From the NCBI RefSeq assembly GCF_004766125.1, contig NZ_SJSA01000001.1, positions 1,860,001 to 1,924,000 on the forward strand: a DNA stretch of 64,000 bases. Reading direction: 5' to 3'. Below the pieces are notes generated by a model. That model worked only from the letters and a program-made list of their open reading frames with translations. It was not told the DNA's origin and made no database searches. Shown one piece after another: positions 35,508 through 44,229 of the stretch (the first letter of the stretch is position 1; every line of letters begins with the position of its first letter). This DNA is from Duncaniella freteri (GTDB taxonomy: Bacteria; Bacteroidota; Bacteroidia; Bacteroidales; Muribaculaceae). The translations under genes and the position numbers were made by a program.

Positions 35508-35608
35508 GTCTTATAAGTTTTTTAGTGTTTGGGTTATTCTGTTTTATTAAACGCTCGTAGGGCGTTGCGGGTTCTGTTCTGCTGCTTGGTGTGCAGAGAA
35601 AATGGGTG

Positions 35609-37054
35609 TCAGGCTTTCAGAAGGGTGCCTTCCTCCTTAAGATGTTTTGTCACCGAGTAGAGGATGCCGTTGATGAATGCTCCGCTTCGGGGAGTGGAGT
35701 AATAGTTGGCGATCTCGATATACTCGTTGAACGATACGGCAAGAGGTATGGAAGGATAGTTTATGATCTCGGTTATGGCTGTGATCATGATCACTATATC
35801 CATGAATGCCAGACGGTCGGCGTCCCAGCGGGAGGTGTTGACAAACTTCTCGATCAGCTCCTTGTACTCGTTGCAGTGCTTCACTGCATTGTTGAACAGG
35901 TCGGCTCCGAACCGGCTGTCCTCGTCATCCTTGTACATCGGCATGATAGGGTGCGATTTGCTGTTTTCGCCCTGCGATAGCATGCCTATGCGGCGTATGG
36001 TCTTGAGCACGAATGTCCCCATCTCCTGAAGGTCGTCGTTCCAGTATATCGACCTTGACTCAAGGGCTTCGGCAAGGGCATCGGACGGGAGTATCACATC
36101 TTTATATAAGGCGCGCCACAATGCGGCATCCTCTTCAAGAGTCTTTTCGCCGGGCTTTGCCATATATTCCCGGTATATGTCCGATTCCAGGATGGCAGTG
36201 AGTAGATCTGTGATGAGTGAATCCTGCGCCACCCAGGTGACCTTTTTGTCCTCGATGAAGCTGCGGAACTCCTCGTTGGCTGAAAGTTCCTGCACATATT
36301 TGTTCGCTACAAATCTCATGTCGGGGTGCAGGTCCTCGTCGGTAGGGTAGAACTTATGTTTGGCGTTATCGAGACGCTCGGCCTGCTCATCGGTGATCTC
36401 TGAGGCAAGGAGAAGAAGATCGTGATACAGCTCGTACGCCTTTTCCATTGAATGGTCGAGCGAGTTGCGGGCATGGATCAAGAGCGAGCGGTTGTCGCCG
36501 TAGTTCCCTAATGTGGACTTGAGTGAGGCTATACCGCGCTCGAAGCCTGCCATGGTGAAATCCTCGTTTTCACGCGCGGCATTCATGAACGCCTGGTTCT
36601 TGGCAAACAGGTTTTCGACAATAGAGAGCCAGAGCACCACCTCGTCATGAAGCGTAGGTGCCTTGATCTTGGCAAAGCTCTTGTAGGCTGGAAGTTCGGG
36701 GATTGCCTCGTAGATGGACGGGATGATGGCATCGAACAGCTCGGGATTGGCACGTTCCTTTACTATGATATCGCGGATTTCGAAATTGGCGTTGAGCGAC
36801 TTTGCCAGCTGGCCCTGGTTGATGTGCTTGATGCGGGCAAGTCCGCGGAGTGGGGATTCACGACGTCCGTTGGAGACATCTATCCCTGAAAGCTCAAGCA
36901 CAAGCATAAGCAGGTCGAGGTATAGAGAGTAGCCGTACTTCTTGTCGCGGGAGGGGTGTTCCACCTGTGATTCGATGCGAAATTCGTTCTGCGAAAGAAG
37001 ATAAGAGTAAAGCAGCTGCACTACCTTGATACGTATCAAAACTCGATTTATCAT
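35609..37054 (-). CDS. nusB: transcription antitermination factor NusB, enlarged form
   Basis: The start MINRVLIRIKVVQLLYSYLL is chosen because it is the usual Bacteroidota NusB beginning. The upstream ATG (37114) also lies before the -7 promoter box at 37088-37095. The C-terminal third is clearly NusB-like (DRLAFMDIVIMITAITEIIN, then VSFNEYIEIANYYSTPRSG). NusB binds boxA RNA with NusE for rRNA antitermination. At about 481 residues it is much longer than the classical 140 and the roughly 300 I associate with related genera. The extra part is helical, in the first half (RESPLRGLARIKHINQGQLA to GNYGDNRSLLIHARNSLDHS). Confidence 0.88.
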   Translation of the reverse strand: MINRVLIRIKVVQLLYSYLLSQNEFRIESQVEHPSRDKKYGYSLYLDLLMLVLELSGIDVSNGRRESPLRGLARIKHINQGQLAKSLNANFEIRDIIVKERANPELFDAIIPSIYEAIPELPAYKSFAKIKAPTLHDEVVLWLSIVENLFAKNQAFMNAARENEDFTMAGFERGIASLKSTLGNYGDNRSLLIHARNSLDHSMEKAYELYHDLLLLASEITDEQAERLDNAKHKFYPTDEDLHPDMRFVANKYVQELSANEEFRSFIEDKKVTWVAQDSLITDLLTAILESDIYREYMAKPGEKTLEEDAALWRALYKDVILPSDALAEALESRSIYWNDDLQEMGTFVLKTIRRIGMLSQGENSKSHPIMPMYKDDEDSRFGADLFNNAVKHCNEYKELIEKFVNTSRWDADRLAFMDIVIMITAITEIINYPSIPLAVSFNEYIEIANYYSTPRSGAFINGILYSVTKHLKEEGTLLKA

Positions 37055-37087
37055 AATTTTTAAAGAGCTATTTCTTGAAATACACCG

Positions 37088-37095
37088 CAAAGGTA
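37088..37095 (-). promoter_or_regulatory. nusB operon -7 box
   Basis: TACCTTTG on the - strand lies 33 bases before the chosen nusB start and between it and an upstream ATG, which helps fix the start. A matching -33 TTTG is not obvious. Confidence 0.55.
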
Positions 37096-37163
37096 CAAAA
37101 AATACCTCAATCACGCATAATCTTTTGTTACAGAAAATTTATTGAAAAAAGTTTGTGGCACGC

Positions 37164-37194
37164 TTTGCCGTGTCGGGAATAATCACTACCTTTG
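37164..37194 (+). promoter_or_regulatory. rpmE promoter
   Basis: TTTG at 37164-37167, a 19-base spacer and TACCTTTG at 37187-37194 form a textbook Bacteroidota promoter about 77 bases before the L31 start. Confidence 0.8.
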
Positions 37195-37271
37195 CACCGC
37201 CATTACGAATATAAGGCGTCCTACCAACGCACCATTCAATTTCGTTAAATCATAATAACCACATTATAACA

Positions 37272-37529
37272 ATGAAAGCAGACATCCATCCCTCCAACTA
37301 CCGCGAAGTAGTATTCAAGGATATGTCAAACGATGAGATCTTCATCACACGTTCCACCGTAGCATCACGCGAGGAGATCGAAGTGGACGGCAAGACCTAT
37401 CCTCTTGTGAAGCTTGAAATCACCAGCTCTTCTCACCCCTTCTTCACAGGAAAGCAGAAGCTCGTCGACACCGCAGGCCGCGTAGACAAGTTCATGAGCC
37501 GCTACGGCAACCGCACCAAGAAGAAATAA
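37272..37529 (+). CDS. rpmE2: 50S ribosomal protein L31, type B
   Basis: This protein of 85 residues begins [19 protein letters not shown] and contains [23 protein letters not shown]. It lacks the CxxC zinc motif, so it is the zinc-independent (C-minus) L31 usual in Bacteroidota. It has its own strong promoter and a strong hairpin terminator, so it is a single-gene unit. Confidence 0.97.
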   Translation: MKADIHPSNYREVVFKDMSNDEIFITRSTVASREEIEVDGKTYPLVKLEITSSSHPFFTGKQKLVDTAGRVDKFMSRYGNRTKKK

Positions 37530-37570
37530 TCCTGCCATCGTCCAGGCAGGCTAAATACGCCATAACGAAT

Positions 37571-37608
37571 AAAAGCCGAGACGCATCCCCGATGCATCTC
37601 GGCTTTTA
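37571..37608 (+). terminator. rpmE2 terminator
   Basis: AAAAGCCGAGA and TCTCGGCTTTT pair, with an inner GCATC/GATGC stem. The ending TTTTATTATTT fits a rho-independent terminator 41 bases after the stop. Confidence 0.88.
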
Positions 37609-37799
37609 TTATTTCAGATACTCTTGTTTATTATTTTGAAGTTAGGTCATATTTGATGTTGCAGTCGGCATAAAAATTGTAAAAATGGTTGAATGATAGA
37701 TGTCTCTGTTATGGTGCTAAGGTGGCAGTTTTTGTGGTTTTGACGGTTTTCGCGGTTCGGTTTTCGCGGTTTGAGCATTTACCTTTCGGAATTTTTCTG

Positions 37800-37807
37800 T
37801 AATTTTG
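37800..37807 (+). promoter_or_regulatory. prfA -7 box
   Basis: TAATTTTG lies 20 bases before the RF1 start. The nearest upstream TTTG is 26 bases away, longer than normal. A small tandem repeat (TTTTCGCGGTT twice) lies just upstream. Confidence 0.5.
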
Positions 37808-37826
37808 TGAAAAATTCTATCTGTAT

Positions 37827-38936
37827 ATGGCTGACAATTCATTATTGATGCGGTTGGATGGCATCGAATCAAGGTTTGAGGAGGTGAGCACACTCATCAC
37901 TGATCCTTCTGTGATTCAGGACATGAAGCGTTATGTGCGTCTCACCAAGGAGTACAAGGACCTTGAGAGGCTTACCGCTGTGACTCGCCGCTACCGTTCC
38001 CTCCTGGGCAATATCGACGAAGCACGTGAGGTACTTGACTCAGAGTCCGATCCGGAGCTGCGTCAGATGGCGAAGGATGAGCTTGATGAGGCCACCGAGT
38101 CATTGCCTGCTCTTGAGGAGGAGATCAAGCTCCTGCTTGTGCCTGCCGATCCGGAGGACTCTAAGAATGTGGTTCTGGAGATACGTGGTGGCACAGGTGG
38201 CGATGAGGCCGCCATATTTGCAGGCGACCTTTTCAAGATGTACTCCAAGTACTGCGAGTCAAAGGGCTGGAATGTGGCTGTGACAAGTTGCAGTGAGGGT
38301 GCCGCAGGTGGCTATAAAGAGATTGTTGTAAGTGTGACCGGCGACAATGTGTACGGCACAATGAAATATGAGAGCGGTGTACATCGTGTTCAGCGAGTTC
38401 CCGCTACCGAGACTCAGGGCAGAGTCCACACCTCGGCTGCTACGGTAGCTGTGCTCCCTGAGGCTGAGCCTTTCGATGTGGAGATCAACGAGGGTGAGAT
38501 AAAGTGGGACACATTCCGTTCCGGTGGTGCCGGAGGTCAGAATGTCAATAAGGTGGAGTCTGGGGTGCGTCTGCGCTATATGTGGCGCAATCCGAACACC
38601 GGCGAGACCGAGGAGATACTCATAGAATGTACCGAGACGCGTGACCAGCCCAAGAATAAGGAGAGGGCATTGAGCCGTCTGCGCACATTCATATACGATA
38701 AGGAGCATCAGAAATATATCGACGATATAGCTTCCCGCCGAAAGACCATGGTGTCGACCGGCGACCGTTCGGCTAAGATACGTACCTACAACTACCCTCA
38801 GGGGCGTATCACCGATCACCGTATAAATTATACCATATACAATCTTCAGGCATTTATGGACGGAGACATCCAGGATGTAATCGATCAGCTCACCATCGCG
38901 GAGAATGCCGAAAAGCTCAAGGCTGCCGAACTGTAG
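37827..38936 (+). CDS. prfA: peptide chain release factor 1
   Basis: RF1 of 369 residues reads UAA and UAG stop codons. The GGQ motif that triggers peptide release is in RSGGAGGQNVNKVESGVRL near residue 236. The anticodon-like PxT region is preceded by VHRVQRVPATETQGRVHTS, and RTYNYPQGRITDHRINYT is the RF1 C-terminal signature. Length is normal. It has its own -7 box and is followed 60 bases later by the DUF4153 gene. Confidence 0.97.
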   Translation: MADNSLLMRLDGIESRFEEVSTLITDPSVIQDMKRYVRLTKEYKDLERLTAVTRRYRSLLGNIDEAREVLDSESDPELRQMAKDELDEATESLPALEEEIKLLLVPADPEDSKNVVLEIRGGTGGDEAAIFAGDLFKMYSKYCESKGWNVAVTSCSEGAAGGYKEIVVSVTGDNVYGTMKYESGVHRVQRVPATETQGRVHTSAATVAVLPEAEPFDVEINEGEIKWDTFRSGGAGGQNVNKVESGVRLRYMWRNPNTGETEEILIECTETRDQPKNKERALSRLRTFIYDKEHQKYIDDIASRRKTMVSTGDRSAKIRTYNYPQGRITDHRINYTIYNLQAFMDGDIQDVIDQLTIAENAEKLKAAEL

Positions 38937-38996
38937 TGGATTTCTCCTGCTCATTTAAGGCCGTTTGAATCATAAACCACAATTATCTCCTCAAAA

Positions 38997-40736
38997 ATGG
39001 ATACCATACCGACACAGACAAATATTGATCCCAAGCATAAGAAGTCAAAGATATCATTTGACATGCTTGTCCATGCAGTGCGTGATGCATGGCATCGATT
39101 CCCTGTCACGGTGGTCTACATTGCCTACCTTGCATTGTGGTCAGTGATACAGATAATCGGAGATTTCTTTGGTGACGATAATCTTGTTGCATCCCTCTGG
39201 TATCTCGGTTCCATGGGTGTGCCGTTGTCGCTTGCAGTGTATCTATGGTGTGAATATCTGCGACGTCCGTCACGCTTGCCCATGGTGATCGCCAATCTGT
39301 TGCTTGTCGCTGACTGTATCTGCATTTTCTGTTTCGAATCCAGCTTGGGCATGGCATGGAATGTGGGTAGGGGGGCGATGTTTGCGGCATTGGCTGTTGC
39401 GATTATCTTTATACCGTCACGTAGTCCAATGGCGTGGAATTTCTCTAATTCACAGGTCACAGGGCTTATCATTGCTGCTGCGTTCGGTTGGGCGTTCATG
39501 CTTGCCTTGGGTGCGATATTTATGACCATTAACGGGCTTTTCGGTCTGGATATATGGAAGCCGATGGCTTGTGCCCAGGCAGTCTGTGCCGGGTCTGTGC
39601 CCGCTGTGATATTCCTCCATCTTATACCACGCAGGGATGAATCCGAGAGGGATGAAAAAGCGTTCTTCGCTACAAAATTCCAGTGCGGCACTGCGAAATA
39701 TTTCTTTCTGATGGTCACAGTCATATACATGGCTATATTGTATGTATATGGTTTCAAGATACTTTTCACCTGGGAGCTGCCGCGAGGAATAGTGTCATTG
39801 TCGGTCACCGGGCTTACAGCCGCGGTATTTGTCACACTGTTTTTTCTTGAGGGTGTGCGTCGCACTCATCCAACCGACAGTCTCACCCTCAAGGCTATAC
39901 GAGTCCTTCCTGTGGCGATGATCCCGCTTCTTGTGTTGATGAGTGTGGCTGTCCTGTATAGAATAGGGGAGTATGGGCTTACAGTATCCCGGCTGTATGT
40001 CCTTACGTTCAACCTGTGGTGCTATGGGGTGTTCATCTATCTCATGGTCCGTCGTCCGCGCATTTATAACGCGGTGGCGATATCTTTTGCCGTGGTGTTC
40101 CTTGCCACATCGATTGTTCCATACTTCAACTTCACCACCCTTTCCGATGTGATGATGCAACGCAAGCTCCGGGAAAGGCTCGTTGAACTTGGATTCACTG
40201 AATTTCCTGTAAGCGAGGAAGCTTTCATTCCGGAGTTTGAACGTCTCGACAGTCGTGACCGTATGGACCTGCGCTCCATAGTAAAGGAGCTCGACAGGCA
40301 TGGCATTCAATCCGGTCTTGATGGCATAATTGAACCCTCGTTATATACCGGACATAATTCTGTCATTTACAGTTATAGAAATGATAATGAGGGGTCGGCA
40401 CAAAAAAGTGTTGATCTCAACTACCGGAAATCCGATGTGAGTATCCCTGACGGATTCCGGAAAGTGGATCAGTTGAACGAATACATGTCAAAGCTGGATG
40501 TAGACAATCGCAATGGTGCCATAAGCTTAGGGGGCACGGAGTTTCTGTTGCCTGCCGACAGCCTCATACATCTGTCCGATTCTGTCTATGAGCCGGTGAT
40601 CTTGCATGCGGCTTCCGGAACTCCCGACACAGTGTTTGTGGCTGAAAGGATATCTTTCTATTATGTCCCTGCCACCTGGAGTGGCAAGCGTGAGGTGACA
40701 TCCCTGGATATTTACGGATATAAATTCACCAGATAA
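38997..40736 (+). CDS. DUF4153-family polytopic membrane protein
   Basis: This protein of 579 residues has about 11-12 hydrophobic helices in its first 390 residues and a soluble C-terminal region of about 180 residues (MMQRKLRERLVELGFTEFPV onward). The helix pattern and the segments AVRDAWHRFPVTVVYIAYLA and VYGFKILFTWELPRGIVSLSV fit the DUF4153 family. Function is unknown. It lies between prfA and pyrF on the same strand, with 60 and 27 bases of spacing, so cotranscription is plausible. Confidence 0.85.
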   Translation: MDTIPTQTNIDPKHKKSKISFDMLVHAVRDAWHRFPVTVVYIAYLALWSVIQIIGDFFGDDNLVASLWYLGSMGVPLSLAVYLWCEYLRRPSRLPMVIANLLLVADCICIFCFESSLGMAWNVGRGAMFAALAVAIIFIPSRSPMAWNFSNSQVTGLIIAAAFGWAFMLALGAIFMTINGLFGLDIWKPMACAQAVCAGSVPAVIFLHLIPRRDESERDEKAFFATKFQCGTAKYFFLMVTVIYMAILYVYGFKILFTWELPRGIVSLSVTGLTAAVFVTLFFLEGVRRTHPTDSLTLKAIRVLPVAMIPLLVLMSVAVLYRIGEYGLTVSRLYVLTFNLWCYGVFIYLMVRRPRIYNAVAISFAVVFLATSIVPYFNFTTLSDVMMQRKLRERLVELGFTEFPVSEEAFIPEFERLDSRDRMDLRSIVKELDRHGIQSGLDGIIEPSLYTGHNSVIYSYRNDNEGSAQKSVDLNYRKSDVSIPDGFRKVDQLNEYMSKLDVDNRNGAISLGGTEFLLPADSLIHLSDSVYEPVILHAASGTPDTVFVAERISFYYVPATWSGKREVTSLDIYGYKFTR

Positions 40737-40763
40737 TAATCAAAATATAATTACATATTTGTT

Positions 40764-41594
40764 ATGAACCGTACCGAACTTCTTGAAAACATCCGTCGCA
40801 AAGGCTCTTTCCTGTGTGTAGGGCTTGACACTGACATTAAGAAGATTCCAGAGCATCTGAGAAATGTTGAAGACCCTATCTTCACTTTCAATAAGGCTAT
40901 CATTGATGCGACTGCGCCATACTGTGTGGCGTATAAGCCTAACACCGCTTTCTATGAGAGCCTTGGCGTGGAAGGATGGAGCGCGCTCGACCGCACAGTC
41001 AAGTATATCCGTGACAACTATCCTGACCAGTTCATAATCGCGGATGCGAAACGAGGTGACATAGGCAACACATCCTCGCTCTATGCCCGCGCATTCTTTG
41101 AGAACATGGGGGTGGATGCTCTCACCGTAGCTCCTTATATGGGCTTCGACAGTGTGAAACCGTTTATGGATTATTCCGGACGCTGGGTGATACTTCTTGC
41201 CCTCACATCCAATCCGGGGAGCCGTGATTTCCAGTTCCTTTCCGACATGACCGGCACACGCCTGTTTGAGCATGTGATTGAGACGGCACGCAAGTGGGGC
41301 AACGAGGATCAGCTGATGTTTGTCGTAGGAGCCACTCAGGGAGCCATGTTCTCCGAAGTGCGCCGTGTAGCCCCCGACAACTTCCTGCTCGTTCCGGGAG
41401 TCGGAGCGCAGGGTGGAAGCCTTGAGGAAGTAGCCAAGTGGGGCATGACACGTGAGTGCGGACTCCTTGTCAACTCTTCGCGCGGTATAATATACGCCTC
41501 GCAGGGCGAGGACTTTGCCGAGGTGGCAGCTGCCGAAGCTCGCAAGTTGCGTGACAACATGACAATGCTCCTTTCCGCCCACGGAGTAATCTAA
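40764..41594 (+). CDS. pyrF: orotidine 5'-phosphate decarboxylase (type 2)
   Basis: This TIM-barrel enzyme of 276 residues converts OMP to UMP in pyrimidine synthesis. [17 protein letters not shown] is the N-terminal phosphate/ribose region, [17 protein letters not shown] holds the catalytic Asp-Lys pair near residue 95, and [17 protein letters not shown] is the late phosphate loop. The size marks the longer type 2 form. Its stop is followed at once by palindromic repeat copy C. Confidence 0.97.
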   Translation: MNRTELLENIRRKGSFLCVGLDTDIKKIPEHLRNVEDPIFTFNKAIIDATAPYCVAYKPNTAFYESLGVEGWSALDRTVKYIRDNYPDQFIIADAKRGDIGNTSSLYARAFFENMGVDALTVAPYMGFDSVKPFMDYSGRWVILLALTSNPGSRDFQFLSDMTGTRLFEHVIETARKWGNEDQLMFVVGATQGAMFSEVRRVAPDNFLLVPGVGAQGGSLEEVAKWGMTRECGLLVNSSRGIIYASQGEDFAEVAAAEARKLRDNMTMLLSAHGVI

Positions 41595-41599
41595 AAAAT

Positions 41600-41840
41600 C
41601 AGACCAAAGGGATATATTAAATAAGACCAGAGGACCAGAGATCTAAAGACAGGAGAACAGGAGAACAATTCAGGGAGAACGAAATATAGATTCAAAAATA
41701 TGGCTCTATGGTTCTCTGGTCTGAAAGTTCCCCTGTTCTCCTGTCTTTAGATCTCTGGTCCTATGGTCTTTGATTATAGACTTTTGGTCCCCCTGTCTAT
41801 AGCCCTTTGGTCCTCTGGTCTTATTTAATCTCTGGTCTTA
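41600..41840. repeat. large palindromic intergenic repeat, copy C
   Basis: The left arm (41624-41666) and right arm (41727-41769) pair at 41 of 43 positions around the shared 60-base core (41667-41726). Both arms carry the copy-specific spelling GACCAGAGATCTAAAGAC (one difference at the arm end). A degenerate tail of GGTCC and CTGGTC units runs from 41770 into the 3' end of the phosphate transporter gene, supplying its last codons and stop. Confidence 0.88.
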
Positions 41841-44128
41841 TCTATTTCTCTTGTCTCGTGATGAGAGAAACTGCGGTAGGATGATGGAGCAAGATTCAGC
41901 TTGCCGACAGCGCGCAGCAGTTTGCGTAGCGAAGTGATAAACTCCTGGCTCTCCTGAAGGACATTAAGGTAGACATACGCTACAGTAAGATCGGAGGCAT
42001 CACCCTTTTGCAGCAGGTCATATACTTCACGAGTGCTGTAAGTAAGCTCATCCTTCACTTTATCGCAGCGAGTGCGTAGCGAGTCGATAGTCTCCGGATC
42101 GTATACCTCAATAGCCTTCTCTGAATCGAGAATGGTCTGGTTTATCTTCTCGCAAAGACGCATAAACTTATCATGAAACTGCATCGGTAGCGGGCGGAAA
42201 TTGTTTTCTACATGCTCCTTGCACACTTCATTGATACGGCGCAGTGAATAGGTCATCGACATTGCCATATTGTTGCTCAGGTGAAACCACGTGTTCTTCT
42301 CCATGGCGGTCCCGGTCGGCAGCAGCCTCATGCACAGGGTAAGTTTTCGCCGCTGTCCTTTAAGCACATCCTTTTCAGTGACGAGAGCCTTCTCCGAGCG
42401 CGACAGCAACTTTGTGTTATCGTTGATGAACCCGGCGGTGACATCGCTGTAGGTCTGTGCAGCGAACTGCAGGAACATTCTCTGCTTCTCGTTGATGTAT
42501 ATTCTCAGCAGAGGCCACACCTCGGTTTTGTCTTCGGTCGACAGAATGGTCTGAAACAGGGTGTCTTTCTCCGTTTCCTGCTGTTTTTTGCGGAAACGTA
42601 TGTTGCTGCGTATGAGCATGACTACAGAAATAATGCCACCAGCTATCATGACCGGTACACCCCCTTTGTGCATCAGGCACACCACTATTCCGGCTCCTAT
42701 GAATGCCATTCCGGCAGTGATGAACCATCCTCCTATCACTGATATGACACCCGTGATGCGGAACACTGCGCTTTCCCTGCCCCATGCCCTGTCAGCGAGT
42801 GAAGTACCCATAGCCACCATGAAAGTCACGAAAGTGGTAGAGAGTGGGAGTTTCATCGATGTTCCCCAGGCTATGAGCATACTTGCCAGCATCAGGTTGA
42901 CCGAGCCGCGCACAAGGTCGAAAGCGGCACCGTCCTCAGCCTGCGATACGGAGGGGTCCATACGCTTTGCTATCCAGCGTTTCACACCTGAAGGGGCATG
43001 CTCATTTATCCATCCGTAGGTGTTCAGTGCTCCGCGCACGAGTTTTCTACCTATTCTTGATGAGCCGAACATCTCATCTCCCTGGTTCTGCGCGCTCAGC
43101 CCCACGGATGTGCGGGTCACCTGGCGAGCTTTCCTGGATGTGGCGAGAGCTATCACCATTATCATGCCCGCCCCTATTAGAAAATAGAACGGAGTGTCGG
43201 CAGGTCCGTTGAGGCTCACCATATTGAAGGCTCCTGGGTTGCCGGCTCCGTTGGCGGCATAGTCCTGATAGGATGCAAGCGATGTGAGGGGTATGCCTAT
43301 AAAGTTTACGAGGTCGTTCCCTGCAAATGCCATGGCGAGTGAGAAAGTGCCCAACAGGACTACCATCTTGAACACATTGACCTTGAGCAGATGCAGAATC
43401 TGTGACAGCAGTGTGAATCCTGCGAGACATATCCCGAGTATTATTGCTGTGTTGGCTGATATCCAGCCTTTGACTTCAGGAGTCATTATCGAGAGGTCCT
43501 TGATGCCCTTTAGCAGCATGAAGTAAACTATAGCAGTGCAGGCTATCCCTCCGAAGAGCCCAACTTTCCATTTCAGTCGGCTTTTGTATTCAAAGGTGAA
43601 AATAAGCCTCGAAAGGAATTGTACCAGAGTGCCGAACACGAACGCTATGGCAACGGAAAGGAATATTCCCAGTATTACCGACAGGGCTTTCTCGGTGTTG
43701 AGCAGATCGCCCATTCCGAAAGTGCTCTCGGGAGCGGCTATCTTGAAGAGTGCCACCACAAAGGTTGCGCCAAGGAGTTCGAACACCATTGACACCGTGG
43801 TCGATGTGGGCATCCCGAGCGAATTGAATATGTCGAGAAGGATGATATCAGTAACCATCACAGCCATGAATATGGCTATCACATCGTAGAATGACAGGTT
43901 TTCAGGGCGGAATATTCCGTGGCGCGCCACGTCCATCATGCCGTTGCTCATGGCGGCTCCGATGAACACACCTATAGCCGCCACGAATATTATCCTCTTG
44001 AACGATGCTGCCTTGGAACCTACTGCGGAGGTGAGGAAATTTACAGCGTCATTGCTGACTCCCACCGAGAGGTCAAACACTGCAAGAATGAACAGGAATA
44101 TGACAATTCCGAGAAATACTATATCCAT
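41825..44128 (-). CDS. PiT-family inorganic phosphate transporter with PhoU-like C-terminal region
   Basis: This inner-membrane permease of 767 residues begins with DLSVGVSNDAVNFLTSAVGSK, where the GVSNDAVNFL motif marks PiT carriers. The second repeat has FAGNDLVNFIGIPL. About ten to twelve membrane helices run to residue 500. The rest is a helical cytoplasmic region with RINEVCKEHVENNF and EVYDLLQKGDASDLTVAYVY, resembling PhoU-type coiled helices. Bacteroidota PiT proteins commonly have this tail. The last residues (EIDKTRD) are coded by the flank of repeat copy C. A two-component system lies directly upstream and may regulate it (inference). Confidence 0.92.
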   Translation of the reverse strand: MDIVFLGIVIFLFILAVFDLSVGVSNDAVNFLTSAVGSKAASFKRIIFVAAIGVFIGAAMSNGMMDVARHGIFRPENLSFYDVIAIFMAVMVTDIILLDIFNSLGMPTSTTVSMVFELLGATFVVALFKIAAPESTFGMGDLLNTEKALSVILGIFLSVAIAFVFGTLVQFLSRLIFTFEYKSRLKWKVGLFGGIACTAIVYFMLLKGIKDLSIMTPEVKGWISANTAIILGICLAGFTLLSQILHLLKVNVFKMVVLLGTFSLAMAFAGNDLVNFIGIPLTSLASYQDYAANGAGNPGAFNMVSLNGPADTPFYFLIGAGMIMVIALATSRKARQVTRTSVGLSAQNQGDEMFGSSRIGRKLVRGALNTYGWINEHAPSGVKRWIAKRMDPSVSQAEDGAAFDLVRGSVNLMLASMLIAWGTSMKLPLSTTFVTFMVAMGTSLADRAWGRESAVFRITGVISVIGGWFITAGMAFIGAGIVVCLMHKGGVPVMIAGGIISVVMLIRSNIRFRKKQQETEKDTLFQTILSTEDKTEVWPLLRIYINEKQRMFLQFAAQTYSDVTAGFINDNTKLLSRSEKALVTEKDVLKGQRRKLTLCMRLLPTGTAMEKNTWFHLSNNMAMSMTYSLRRINEVCKEHVENNFRPLPMQFHDKFMRLCEKINQTILDSEKAIEVYDPETIDSLRTRCDKVKDELTYSTREVYDLLQKGDASDLTVAYVYLNVLQESQEFITSLRKLLRAVGKLNLAPSSYRSFSHHETREIDKTRD

Positions 44129-44229
44129 AAATATGTCGATTTATATCTATCTGTACAAAATTCGGCATATTATGTTTAATAATTATTTCTAAAATGTTGC
44201 GTTTTTGTTAACAGCAGTTTTGATTTGGC

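Noticed and set aside
37055..37114. Upstream start for nusB
   Set aside because: It lies upstream of the -7 box at 37088-37095 and adds residues not seen in NusB proteins.
37739..37772. Tandem TTTTCGCGGTT repeat before prfA
   Set aside because: Only two short imperfect units; it does not match a known operator and could be chance.
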